In this document: positions 1 through 5,073 of the stretch, one piece after another
Position numbering within the stretch: position 1 is the stretch's first letter
Layout: each line of letters opens with the position of its first letter
Assembly (NCBI GenBank): GCA_902772745.1
Contig: CACYBV010000247.1
Span: 1 to 5,073 of the forward strand
Origin: an uncultured Eubacteriales bacterium
Lineage (GTDB): Bacteria; Bacillota; Clostridia; Lachnospirales; Lachnospiraceae
DNA length: 5,073 bases
Direction: 5' to 3'
The notes under the pieces: model-generated
Database searches by the model: none
Seen by the model: the letters and a program-made list of their open reading frames with translations, nothing else
Told to the model about the DNA's origin: nothing
Made by a program: the position numbers and the translations under genes

Positions 1-327
1 GCAGTTCTTGTTGTTGCCGAATTCCACGATAACCGTGTCGTCGGTGATGTCGATGATCTTGCCGTAGAATCCCGAGCTAGTGAGCACCAGGTCTCCTTCC
101 TTCATAGAAGAAAGCATGGCCTTCTGTTCTTTCTCCTGCTTTTTCTGCGGACGGATCGCGATAAAGTACATGGCGGCAAAGAACACTACCATCACGCCGA
201 CGTACATGATAATGGTCTTGGCGCCCATTCCGCCGCCCTCTGCGCCTTCGGCAGTCGCCGGCGCCATACAGCCGGACAGGCTCATCATCATGGCAAAGAT
301 ACCGGCAAAAGTCAGTTTACGCTTCAT
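1..327 (-). CDS. yajC: Sec translocase accessory subunit YajC (3' end cut off by window edge), with lipoprotein-type N-terminus
   Basis: The frame gives the first 109 residues and then runs off the left edge. YajC is a small single-span membrane protein that associates with SecDF and the SecYEG translocon; in E. coli it is non-essential. Seen here: a basic start (MKRKL), a hydrophobic stretch and LSGC at residues 17-20, which fits a lipobox; an Ala/Gly-rich linker (about 21-37); one membrane span (about 38-58); then the family signature IRPQKKQEKEQKAM (58-71). The following cytoplasmic part has EGDLVLTSSGFYGKI (77-91), matching the usual KxGDxVxTxGGxxGxI pattern. The chosen ATG at 327 has GGAG six bases upstream. 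An in-frame ATG at 339 would add four residues but overlaps that ribosome site. The gene lies 82 bp after tgt and is probably co-transcribed with it. The identity is secure; the lipoprotein processing is inferred. Most YajC proteins are about 85-115 residues, so only a short C-terminus should be missing. Confidence 0.93.
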   Translation of the reverse strand, partial: MKRKLTFAGIFAMMMSLSGCMAPATAEGAEGGGMGAKTIIMYVGVMVVFFAAMYFIAIRPQKKQEKEQKAMLSSMKEGDLVLTSSGFYGKIIDITDDTVIVEFGNNKNC

Positions 328-333
328 AAGTTT

Positions 334-337
334 CTCC
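334..337 (-). promoter_or_regulatory. Ribosome binding site that sets the yajC start
   Basis: GGAG on the minus strand lies six bases before the ATG at 327. It overlaps the alternative in-frame ATG at 339 (bases 337-339), whose only nearby purine run, GGGGAA, sits about two bases upstream and is too close to work well. This supports starting YajC at MKRKL. Confidence 0.65.
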
Positions 338-374
338 ATTTCCCCGTATTGAACGGATTGATTGATACTGTTGT

Positions 375-388
375 CGGAATTTCTTCCG
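375..388 (-). repeat. Small hairpin with a GAAA tetraloop between tgt and yajC
   Basis: The transcript would read CGGAA-GAAA-TTCCG, a perfect 5-bp stem closed by a GNRA-type loop, 21 bases after the tgt stop codon. The bases after it (ACAACAGT) are not U-rich, so it is not an intrinsic terminator. It may be a processing or stability element, or chance. The rest of the 82-bp gap shows no convincing -35/-10 pair. Confidence 0.35.
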
Positions 389-409
389 TATTATCCTGTA
401 GGGATGCAT

Positions 410-1546
410 TCAGATTTCACCCGAATTCAGCCGCTCCAGTGCTGAAGCTTTGTATTCTCTCCAGGTCCCTGCATCCAGCGCGTCCCGGATCTCTTCCATC
501 AGGTGATTGTAATAATACAGGTTGTGCAGCACAAGAAGCCGCATTCCCAGCATTTCCTTCGCTTTCAGAAGGTGCCGGATGTAAGCGCGCGAATACCTTC
601 TGCAGGCCGGGCACCGGCATCCCTCTTCCAGCGGCCGCGAATCCCGTTCATACCGGGCGTTCATCAGGTTCAGTTTTCCGAAATGCGTGTAGGCATTTCC
701 GTGACGGCCGTTCCGTGTCGGATAAACGCAGTCGAAAAAATCAATCCCGCGGTCTACGCCTTCGATAATATTCGCCGGCGTCCCGACACCCATGAGGTAG
801 GTCGGTTTGTTTTTGGGAAGATAAGGAACCGTCTCGTCGAGGATGTGATACATCTCTTCATGCGTTTCTCCGACCGCAAGTCCGCCGACCGCATAGCCGG
901 GGAGGTCGAGTTCCGAAATCTCCTTGGCATGGCTGATCCTCAGATCCTCGATGATGCCGCCCTGGTTAATCCCGAACAGAAGCTGTTCGCGGTTCACGGT
1001 ATCGGGAAGCGTGTTCAGCCGCTCCATCTCCGCCTTGCAGCGGATAAGCCAGCGCGTCGTGCGTGCGACAGACGGTTCGATATAACTGCGTTCCGCGAGC
1101 GCCGGCGGGCACTCATCAAAGGCCATCGCGATCGTCGATCCGAGATTTGACTGGATCTGCATCGATTCCTCGGGCCCCATGAAAATCCGGTGTCCGTCAA
1201 TGTGGGACTGGAAGATAACGCCCTCTTCCCTGATTTTCCGTATCCCGGCAAGGGAAAACACCTGAAAGCCGCCAGAGTCCGTTAAAACGGGCTTTTTCCA
1301 GCTCATAAAGGCATGTAAACCGCCCATGTCGTGAATCAGCCGGTCGCCCGGACGGACATGCAGGTGATAGGTGTTCGAAAGCGCCACCTGTGTGCCGATC
1401 TCATCGAGATCTTCCGTGGATACAGCCCCTTTGATCGCGCCGACCGTCGCGACGTTCATAAAGACCGGTGTCTCTATCGTTCCGTGCACCGTCTCCATAT
1501 GCGCGCGCTTTGCTCTTCCGCAGGTTTTCAGAATTTCATATTTCAT
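410..1546 (-). CDS. tgt: tRNA-guanine(34) transglycosylase (queuosine pathway)
   Basis: This enzyme swaps guanine-34 of tRNAs with GUN anticodons (Asp, Asn, His, Tyr) for preQ1, the first tRNA-level step of queuosine synthesis. The 378-residue length is normal for the bacterial family. Seen in order: LTDSGGFQ with the general-base Asp90; FDECPP (143-148) with Asp144 in the base pocket; FGINQGG (191-197); GGLAVGE (221-227); FDCVYPTRN (271-279) with the nucleophile Asp272; and the zinc site Cys310, Cys312, Cys315 and His341. Val225 and Cys146 are the residues found in preQ1-using bacterial enzymes, whereas queuine-using eukaryotic enzymes have Gly and Val there, so preQ1 is the likelier substrate (inference). 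Start: ATG at 1546, nine bases after the secDF stop and in the same frame as that stop. Only a weak AAGAG lies upstream, so translation may be coupled to secDF. The usual partner queA is not in this window. Confidence 0.97.
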   Translation of the reverse strand: MKYEILKTCGRAKRAHMETVHGTIETPVFMNVATVGAIKGAVSTEDLDEIGTQVALSNTYHLHVRPGDRLIHDMGGLHAFMSWKKPVLTDSGGFQVFSLAGIRKIREEGVIFQSHIDGHRIFMGPEESMQIQSNLGSTIAMAFDECPPALAERSYIEPSVARTTRWLIRCKAEMERLNTLPDTVNREQLLFGINQGGIIEDLRISHAKEISELDLPGYAVGGLAVGETHEEMYHILDETVPYLPKNKPTYLMGVGTPANIIEGVDRGIDFFDCVYPTRNGRHGNAYTHFGKLNLMNARYERDSRPLEEGCRCPACRRYSRAYIRHLLKAKEMLGMRLLVLHNLYYYNHLMEEIRDALDAGTWREYKASALERLNSGEI

Positions 1547-1555
1547 GAAAAACTC

Positions 1556-3766
1556 TTATTTCTTTTCTTTTTTCTTTCCGGTCTTCTTCTGTACAGGCAA
1601 CTCTTTTTCCTTTTTCGGAGCAATCTTCGTCCGGAAAATGTACCAGACAGCGCCTGCGAGGCAGACGGACGAGTACGCACCGACAACGATTCCGACCATC
1701 AGAGGAAGCGCAAACTCCTTGATGGAAGTGACGCCGAAGATATAGAGTGCGAAGACCATGACGAAAGTCGTGAGAGAGGTCAGGATCGAACGCGAAAGCG
1801 TCTGTGTGATCGAAAGGTTGACGACCGATTTAAGGCTTGCCTGTTTTCCCATGATTGCCTGGTTCTCACGGATACGGTCGAAAATAACGATCGTGGCGTT
1901 GATGGAGTAACCGACAAGGGTCAGCATGCAGGCGATGAAGGTATTGCCGACGGTCCAGCGGAATACCGCGAAAGCCGCAAGCACTACAAACACGTCGTGT
2001 ACAAGCGCGAGAACCGAAGCCGAAGCAAAACGCACATCGCGGAAACGGATCCAGATGTAAATCAGCATCGCGGCGGCGGCAAGCACGATCGATAAAATAG
2101 CGGAACGCGTCATTTCCTTGGAGACCGTTGCGCTGATCGTATCATATGTGATGCTGGAGGAATCAATATTGTACTTCTCTTCAAGCATCCCATAAAGCGC
2201 CGAACGCTGGTCCTGTGTCAGGACCTGGGTCTTGATAATGACTTCGTTGGAACCCAAAACCGGGGTCATCGCAACGTCGGTCGATCCGATCGCTGCGATC
2301 ACATCGGGCTGGACTTCCTCTTCGAGCTGATCAATCGTGCGGTTCTCATTGAACACGACGTCGGTCGAAGTTCCGCCGACAAAGTCCAGGCTGTAGTTCA
2401 GTGCATAGTTTTTGATGCTGTGGCCGACCATAAAGCCGACGCCGATCAGAATGACCGCGAGCGAAGCGCAGATGAAGATATTCTTTCTGCTGAGGAAATT
2501 CTTCTCCTGCACGGGTTTTTTCTCGCCGTACCATTTTTTGTCCTTCAGTCCGAGCGCATACAGGCTCTTTAAGAGCAGTCTCGTAATTACAAGCGCCGTG
2601 AACATCGACAGGACAATACCGAGCGCCAGCGTGATCGCGAACCCCTTGATTGTGCCTGTTCCGAACAGATACAGCACAAGCGCTGCAATGAGCGTTGTCA
2701 CGTTGCCGTCGATGATCGCTGACAGCGCCTTTTTGAATCCGGCCTGGATCGCAGCCGCCGTATTGTTTCCGAGGCCGATTTCCTCGCGGATACGCGTGAA
2801 GATGATGACATTTGCGTCAACCGCCATACCGATACTCAGGATGATACCCGCAATACCGGGAAGGGTCAGCGTGATTTCCTGATTGAAAGCCGCAAGCAGC
2901 ACGATAATGAGGCCTGTGTAGAAAATCAGGGCAAGAGACGCGCACACGCCGGGCATCCGGTAAATCACGATCATAATCACTACGACGAGTCCGAGTCCGA
3001 TCAGCGCCGCAAAGAGCGAAGTCTGGATCGCTTTTCCGCCGAGGGTCGCGCCGACAACCTGAGAACGCAGTTCCTCAAGCTCCACCGGCAGTGCACCGAT
3101 ACGGATATAGGAAGCAAGCTGGGCGGCTTCTTCGTAGGTAAACGAACCTTCAATCTGGCAGGTATCGCTGTTGATCTGCTCCTTGCAGGTCGGCTGGCTG
3201 ATCACCTGGTTGTCGTAGACGATATACAGCGGCTTGCCGGTGCCAGCGAGTTCTCCTGTCACCTTGGAGAATTTCTCGACGCCATCCGGCGTAAGTGTCA
3301 GCTGAACGATGTATTTGTTCTCGCTGTCCGCACCCGCCTGGGCATTCTTGATGTCGTTGCCGTCGAGACGCGTAGTTCCTGCAGGGTTTGTATAGTCCGT
3401 GCAGAAAATCAGCGTACCGGGCGTACCCAGTTCCCCGAGTACTTTGTCGGCATCCGTCTCACCGGGGATATCAATCGTGACGCGGTCGGCGCCTTCCTGA
3501 TATACCTGCGCTTCTGTCGAATAGCCGTAAGCACGGTTCTGCATCTTCCGGACCGTATCGTCCATATCCTGCTGGCTCGGGGTTTCGCCGACCGCCTGGT
3601 AGGTAATGCTGACGCCGCCGCGAAGATCCAGCCCGAGCTTGATGTCCGAGATCGATCCCGTGTAATCATAGCCGAAGCCCCGGATCGCCGTAAAGAGCAC
3701 AAATCCGAAGAACAATGCGAAGATCACCAGCGAGATGGCTCCGCGCCTCTTGGAGTAGAGTTTCAT
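1556..3766 (-). CDS. secDF: Protein translocase subunit SecDF (SecD and SecF fused)
   Basis: SecDF is an RND-superfamily membrane protein that uses the proton (or sodium) gradient to help pull exported proteins through SecYEG from the outer face. The single 736-residue frame matches the length of fused forms such as that of Bacillus subtilis. The SecD half has TM1 (about 11-29), LGLDLRGG (44-51), a large extracytoplasmic domain (about 30-245), then TM2-TM6 (about 248-397). These include GMAVDANVIIFTRIREE (313-329) with Asp317, and GTGTIKGFA (369-377). The SecF half has TM7 (about 429-447), DFVGGT (461-466), an extracytoplasmic domain to about 553, then TM8-TM12 (about 554-710). These include ALVHD (587-591), GYSINATIVIFDRIREN (619-635) and TLSRS with Arg659. 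The usual NDT of the SecF motif is NAT here (Ala624). The tail 713-736 is very Lys-rich. The start is firm: AGGA lies seven bases before the ATG and an in-frame TGA lies six codons upstream. It is the first gene of the likely secDF-tgt-yajC operon. Confidence 0.97.
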   Translation of the reverse strand: MKLYSKRRGAISLVIFALFFGFVLFTAIRGFGYDYTGSISDIKLGLDLRGGVSITYQAVGETPSQQDMDDTVRKMQNRAYGYSTEAQVYQEGADRVTIDIPGETDADKVLGELGTPGTLIFCTDYTNPAGTTRLDGNDIKNAQAGADSENKYIVQLTLTPDGVEKFSKVTGELAGTGKPLYIVYDNQVISQPTCKEQINSDTCQIEGSFTYEEAAQLASYIRIGALPVELEELRSQVVGATLGGKAIQTSLFAALIGLGLVVVIMIVIYRMPGVCASLALIFYTGLIIVLLAAFNQEITLTLPGIAGIILSIGMAVDANVIIFTRIREEIGLGNNTAAAIQAGFKKALSAIIDGNVTTLIAALVLYLFGTGTIKGFAITLALGIVLSMFTALVITRLLLKSLYALGLKDKKWYGEKKPVQEKNFLSRKNIFICASLAVILIGVGFMVGHSIKNYALNYSLDFVGGTSTDVVFNENRTIDQLEEEVQPDVIAAIGSTDVAMTPVLGSNEVIIKTQVLTQDQRSALYGMLEEKYNIDSSSITYDTISATVSKEMTRSAILSIVLAAAAMLIYIWIRFRDVRFASASVLALVHDVFVVLAAFAVFRWTVGNTFIACMLTLVGYSINATIVIFDRIRENQAIMGKQASLKSVVNLSITQTLSRSILTSLTTFVMVFALYIFGVTSIKEFALPLMVGIVVGAYSSVCLAGAVWYIFRTKIAPKKEKELPVQKKTGKKKEKK

Positions 3767-3870
3767 AATTGCTTCCTCTTTTCATTCCTATGATACTTCC
3801 CCGTTTCATTTGGGGTGTCCGCGCTTTTCAGACTGATTAGGGCATACTTTCAGCCCGGATGCGCGCTAAC
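3767..3870 (-). other. Probable secDF 5' leader with short GC stems and the ribosome site
   Basis: If the promoter at 3877-3905 is correct, the transcript starts near 3870, leaving about 100 untranslated bases. Visible potential pairings are 3840-3843 with 3853-3856 (GGGC/GCCC, 9-base loop), 3820-3824 with 3861-3865 (CGCGC/GCGCG, enclosing the first), and 3799-3802 with 3812-3815 (CCCC/GGGG, 9-base loop). The ribosome site AGAGGAAG (AGGA at 3774-3777) is left unpaired in this layout. I do not recognise a known riboswitch or protein-leader class. The stems are short and may be chance in GC-rich DNA. Confidence 0.35.
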
Positions 3871-3876
3871 CGTAAA

Positions 3877-3905
3877 AGTATAGCACATCTTGCAGATCTT
3901 CGCAA
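3877..3905 (-). promoter_or_regulatory. Predicted sigma-A-type promoter for secDF-tgt-yajC
   Basis: On the minus strand, TTGCGA (3900-3905) and TATACT (3877-3882) are separated by exactly 17 bp (3883-3899). A TGC directly before the -10 makes it an extended -10 element. The expected start is near 3870, about 100 bp before the secDF ATG. The promoter lies almost entirely within the inverted repeat at 3880-3915. The prediction rests on consensus match and position only. Confidence 0.6.
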
Positions 3906-3915
3906 GATGTGCTAT
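3880..3915 (-). terminator. Perfect 14-bp inverted repeat: candidate terminator of the MATE gene and/or operator
   Basis: The arms at 3880-3893 (ATAGCACATCTTGC) and 3902-3915 (GCAAGATGTGCTAT) are exact reverse complements with an 8-base loop. Read on the minus strand, the stem is followed by ACTTTTACGG, a short T4 run, which fits a modest intrinsic terminator for the MATE gene that stops 87 bases upstream. On the plus strand the stem is followed by A-rich sequence, so it would not terminate there. Because the arms overlap the -35 and -10 of the predicted secDF promoter, the repeat could equally be a protein-binding operator. The stretch between it and the MATE stop (3916-4002) shows nothing else convincing. 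Confidence 0.6.
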
Positions 3916-4002
3916 GAAAAAAGTTTTCAAAATTGAAGTGCAGGCGGACGGTTCGCTGCCCGGTATTCCCAAAAACGTACGGACACGGGAAGGAAAATGT
4001 CT

Positions 4003-5073
4003 TTACTCTTCCGTCTCCCGGAACTGCTTCTTCCACTTGCCGACCTTATAGAATACCACTGAAAGCACCGCACCGATCACCCATGCGATCAGAAGCGAGA
4101 TTGGAAGGATCTCAAAGCGTCCATTCGGATATGCGTCGGAGCGGGTCATAAAGGCCATCAGGTACGCAAGCGGAACCCGGATTGCAACTGTTGTAATCAT
4201 GCCGATCCACATCGGCGTAATCGTGTCGCCGACGCCGCGCATCACTCCCTGGTAAACCTGGGAGAAGCCCATCGCGATATAGCCGACCGCAAGGATCCGC
4301 ATGAAACGGGTGGAAATATCGATCAGTTCCTCCGTTTCCGTGAAAATAGCCATCAGATACCGACCGAAAATGAGGATAATCGCCACAAGGAAGGTCGCAA
4401 CCGCCGTTGTCAGAAGCATTCCCTGTCTGGTTCCGTATTCAATCCGCTGCAGCTTCCTCGCGCCGAGGTTCTGACCGGCGTAGGTTGTCATCGCTGCGGA
4501 AAAGCTGAAATTCGGCATCATCGCGAATCCGTCGATTCGCATAACGATAACGTTTGCGGCTATAATCTGTTCGCCGAAGGAATTCGTCAGCCGCTGCACT
4601 ACGACCATGGCCAGGGAAAAAATCGCCTGGGACAGACCGGACGGCAGGCCGAGCCTGACAACGTCAAGTGAATATTTCCGGTTGAAGCTGATATATTTCC
4701 ATTTCAGGTCGAAGAACTGTTTCATCCGGGCAACCTTAATGAGACAGAGGATCGCGGAAACGAACTGTGAAATAATCGTCGCCCAGGCGACGCCGGCAAC
4801 CTCCAGACTGAAATACTTCACGAATACGATGTCGAGAACGATATTCAGTCCGCAGGCTATCAGAAGGTATATCAGAGCGGAAACCGAATCACCGAGTCCT
4901 CTGAGAATTCCGGTCAGCATATTGTAGAATGCCATGCCGAGCACCCCGAGAAACAGGATTTTCAGGTAATCCTGCGACCACTTCATGATGGATTCCGGCG
5001 TTGAAATCAGCTTAAGTACCGGTCCGTAAATCACCATGCCCACAATCATGATGATGACAGAAGACGCGAATGC
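4003..5073 (-). CDS. MATE-family multidrug/metabolite efflux transporter (5' end beyond window edge)
   Basis: The open frame runs in from the right edge with no stop. It gives 356 residues, so about 100 N-terminal residues (roughly the first two to three membrane spans) are missing from the usual length of about 450. MATE proteins are 12-span inner-membrane antiporters that use sodium or proton gradients to expel cationic drugs or metabolites. Seen, counting from the Met at 5049: GILRGLGDSVSAL (48-60) and its counterpart GVMRGVGDTITPM (268-280), the internal repeat of the family's two pseudo-symmetric halves; RLGLPSGL (132-139), which opens the second half; and YAGQNLGA (190-197), a recurrent MATE signature. 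Strongly hydrophobic spans recur throughout, and the end is charged (KWKKQFRETEE). The Met at 5049 lies inside a membrane segment and is not the true start. The substrate and coupling ion cannot be told. The gene probably belongs to a separate transcription unit ending at the hairpin 3880-3915. Confidence 0.92.
   Translation of the reverse strand, partial: AFASSVIIMIVGMVIYGPVLKLISTPESIMKWSQDYLKILFLGVLGMAFYNMLTGILRGLGDSVSALIYLLIACGLNIVLDIVFVKYFSLEVAGVAWATIISQFVSAILCLIKVARMKQFFDLKWKYISFNRKYSLDVVRLGLPSGLSQAIFSLAMVVVQRLTNSFGEQIIAANVIVMRIDGFAMMPNFSFSAAMTTYAGQNLGARKLQRIEYGTRQGMLLTTAVATFLVAIILIFGRYLMAIFTETEELIDISTRFMRILAVGYIAMGFSQVYQGVMRGVGDTITPMWIGMITTVAIRVPLAYLMAFMTRSDAYPNGRFEILPISLLIAWVIGAVLSVVFYKVGKWKKQFRETEE

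Noticed and set aside
328..409. Possible separate promoter for yajC (TAATAC-like -10 in the tgt-yajC gap)
   Set aside because: No matching -35 lies 16-18 bp upstream, so co-transcription with tgt is the simpler explanation.
503..1150. 215-codon plus-strand open frame antisense to tgt
   Set aside because: It lies wholly opposite a highly conserved enzyme whose frame explains the sequence. The translation has no recognisable domain and low-complexity, Arg-rich character typical of shadow frames.
1331..2095. 254-codon plus-strand open frame antisense to tgt and secDF
   Set aside because: It crosses the junction of two well-supported minus-strand genes, is rich in Arg, Asp and His as expected for a shadow frame, and has no ribosome site or recognisable motif.
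3666..3809. Minus-strand upstream frame of 47 codons (MKRGSIIGMKRG...) overlapping the secDF start, considered as an export-sensing leader peptide
   Set aside because: No ribosome site precedes its first ATG, most of it overlaps secDF out of frame, and it lacks the signal peptide and arrest-like C-terminus expected of VemP- or MifM-type peptides.
3917..3922. T6 run on the minus strand after the MATE gene, considered as the terminator tail
   Set aside because: The nearest possible stem (around 3940-3960, about six pairs with a bulge) is more than 20 bases upstream, so the arrangement is not a canonical intrinsic terminator. The repeat at 3880-3915 is the better candidate.
3914..4051. 45-codon plus-strand frame beginning MKKVFKIEVQ
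   Set aside because: The start codon lies within the inverted repeat with no ribosome site, and the second half is antisense to the MATE 3' end. The beginning looks protein-like, but nothing else supports it.

Overview
The window holds four genes, all on the minus strand. Read in the direction of transcription, from the right edge leftwards, they are: the 3' three-quarters of a MATE-family multidrug/metabolite exporter (4003-5073), a fused protein-export subunit SecDF (1556-3766), the queuosine tRNA enzyme Tgt (410-1546), and the 5' part of the translocase accessory subunit YajC (1-327). No RNA gene, CRISPR array, insertion sequence or phage sequence was seen. The sequence suggests a moderate-GC anaerobic Firmicute of the Clostridia, plausibly Lachnospiraceae or a relative. 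Three things point that way: secD and secF are joined in one reading frame, Tgt has the clostridial-looking active-site stretch PTRNGRHG and the stretch KAKEMLGMRL, and YajC resembles clostridial forms. This assignment is inference from protein style, not a database match.

Layout. The MATE gene enters from the right edge, without its first roughly 100 codons, and ends at 4003. A 236-bp spacer (3767-4002) follows. It contains a perfect 14-bp inverted repeat (3880-3915) that can act as the MATE terminator. A good sigma-A-type promoter (TTGCGA, 17 bp, TATACT with an extended -10) is embedded in the same repeat and faces secDF. A leader of about 100 nt with several short GC stems then leads to a strong ribosome site and secDF. 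secDF and tgt are only 9 bp apart. tgt and yajC are 82 bp apart with no convincing promoter between them. The simplest reading is one transcript, secDF-tgt-yajC, possibly continuing beyond the left edge.

How the genes fit together. SecDF and YajC are accessory parts of the Sec translocon and help complete export of proteins across the membrane. Tgt inserts preQ1 at the wobble position of GUN-anticodon tRNAs. It is a frequent genomic neighbour of yajC and secDF in bacteria although its biochemistry is unrelated. The common bacterial order is queA-tgt-yajC-secD-secF; here secDF precedes tgt. The MATE exporter looks like an independent upstream transcription unit.

This is largely a housekeeping region and I see no new multi-gene system. 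The points most worth a second look are the inverted repeat that contains the secDF promoter, a SecF motif in which a normally conserved intramembrane Asp is Ala, and a YajC that begins with a lipoprotein signal sequence.
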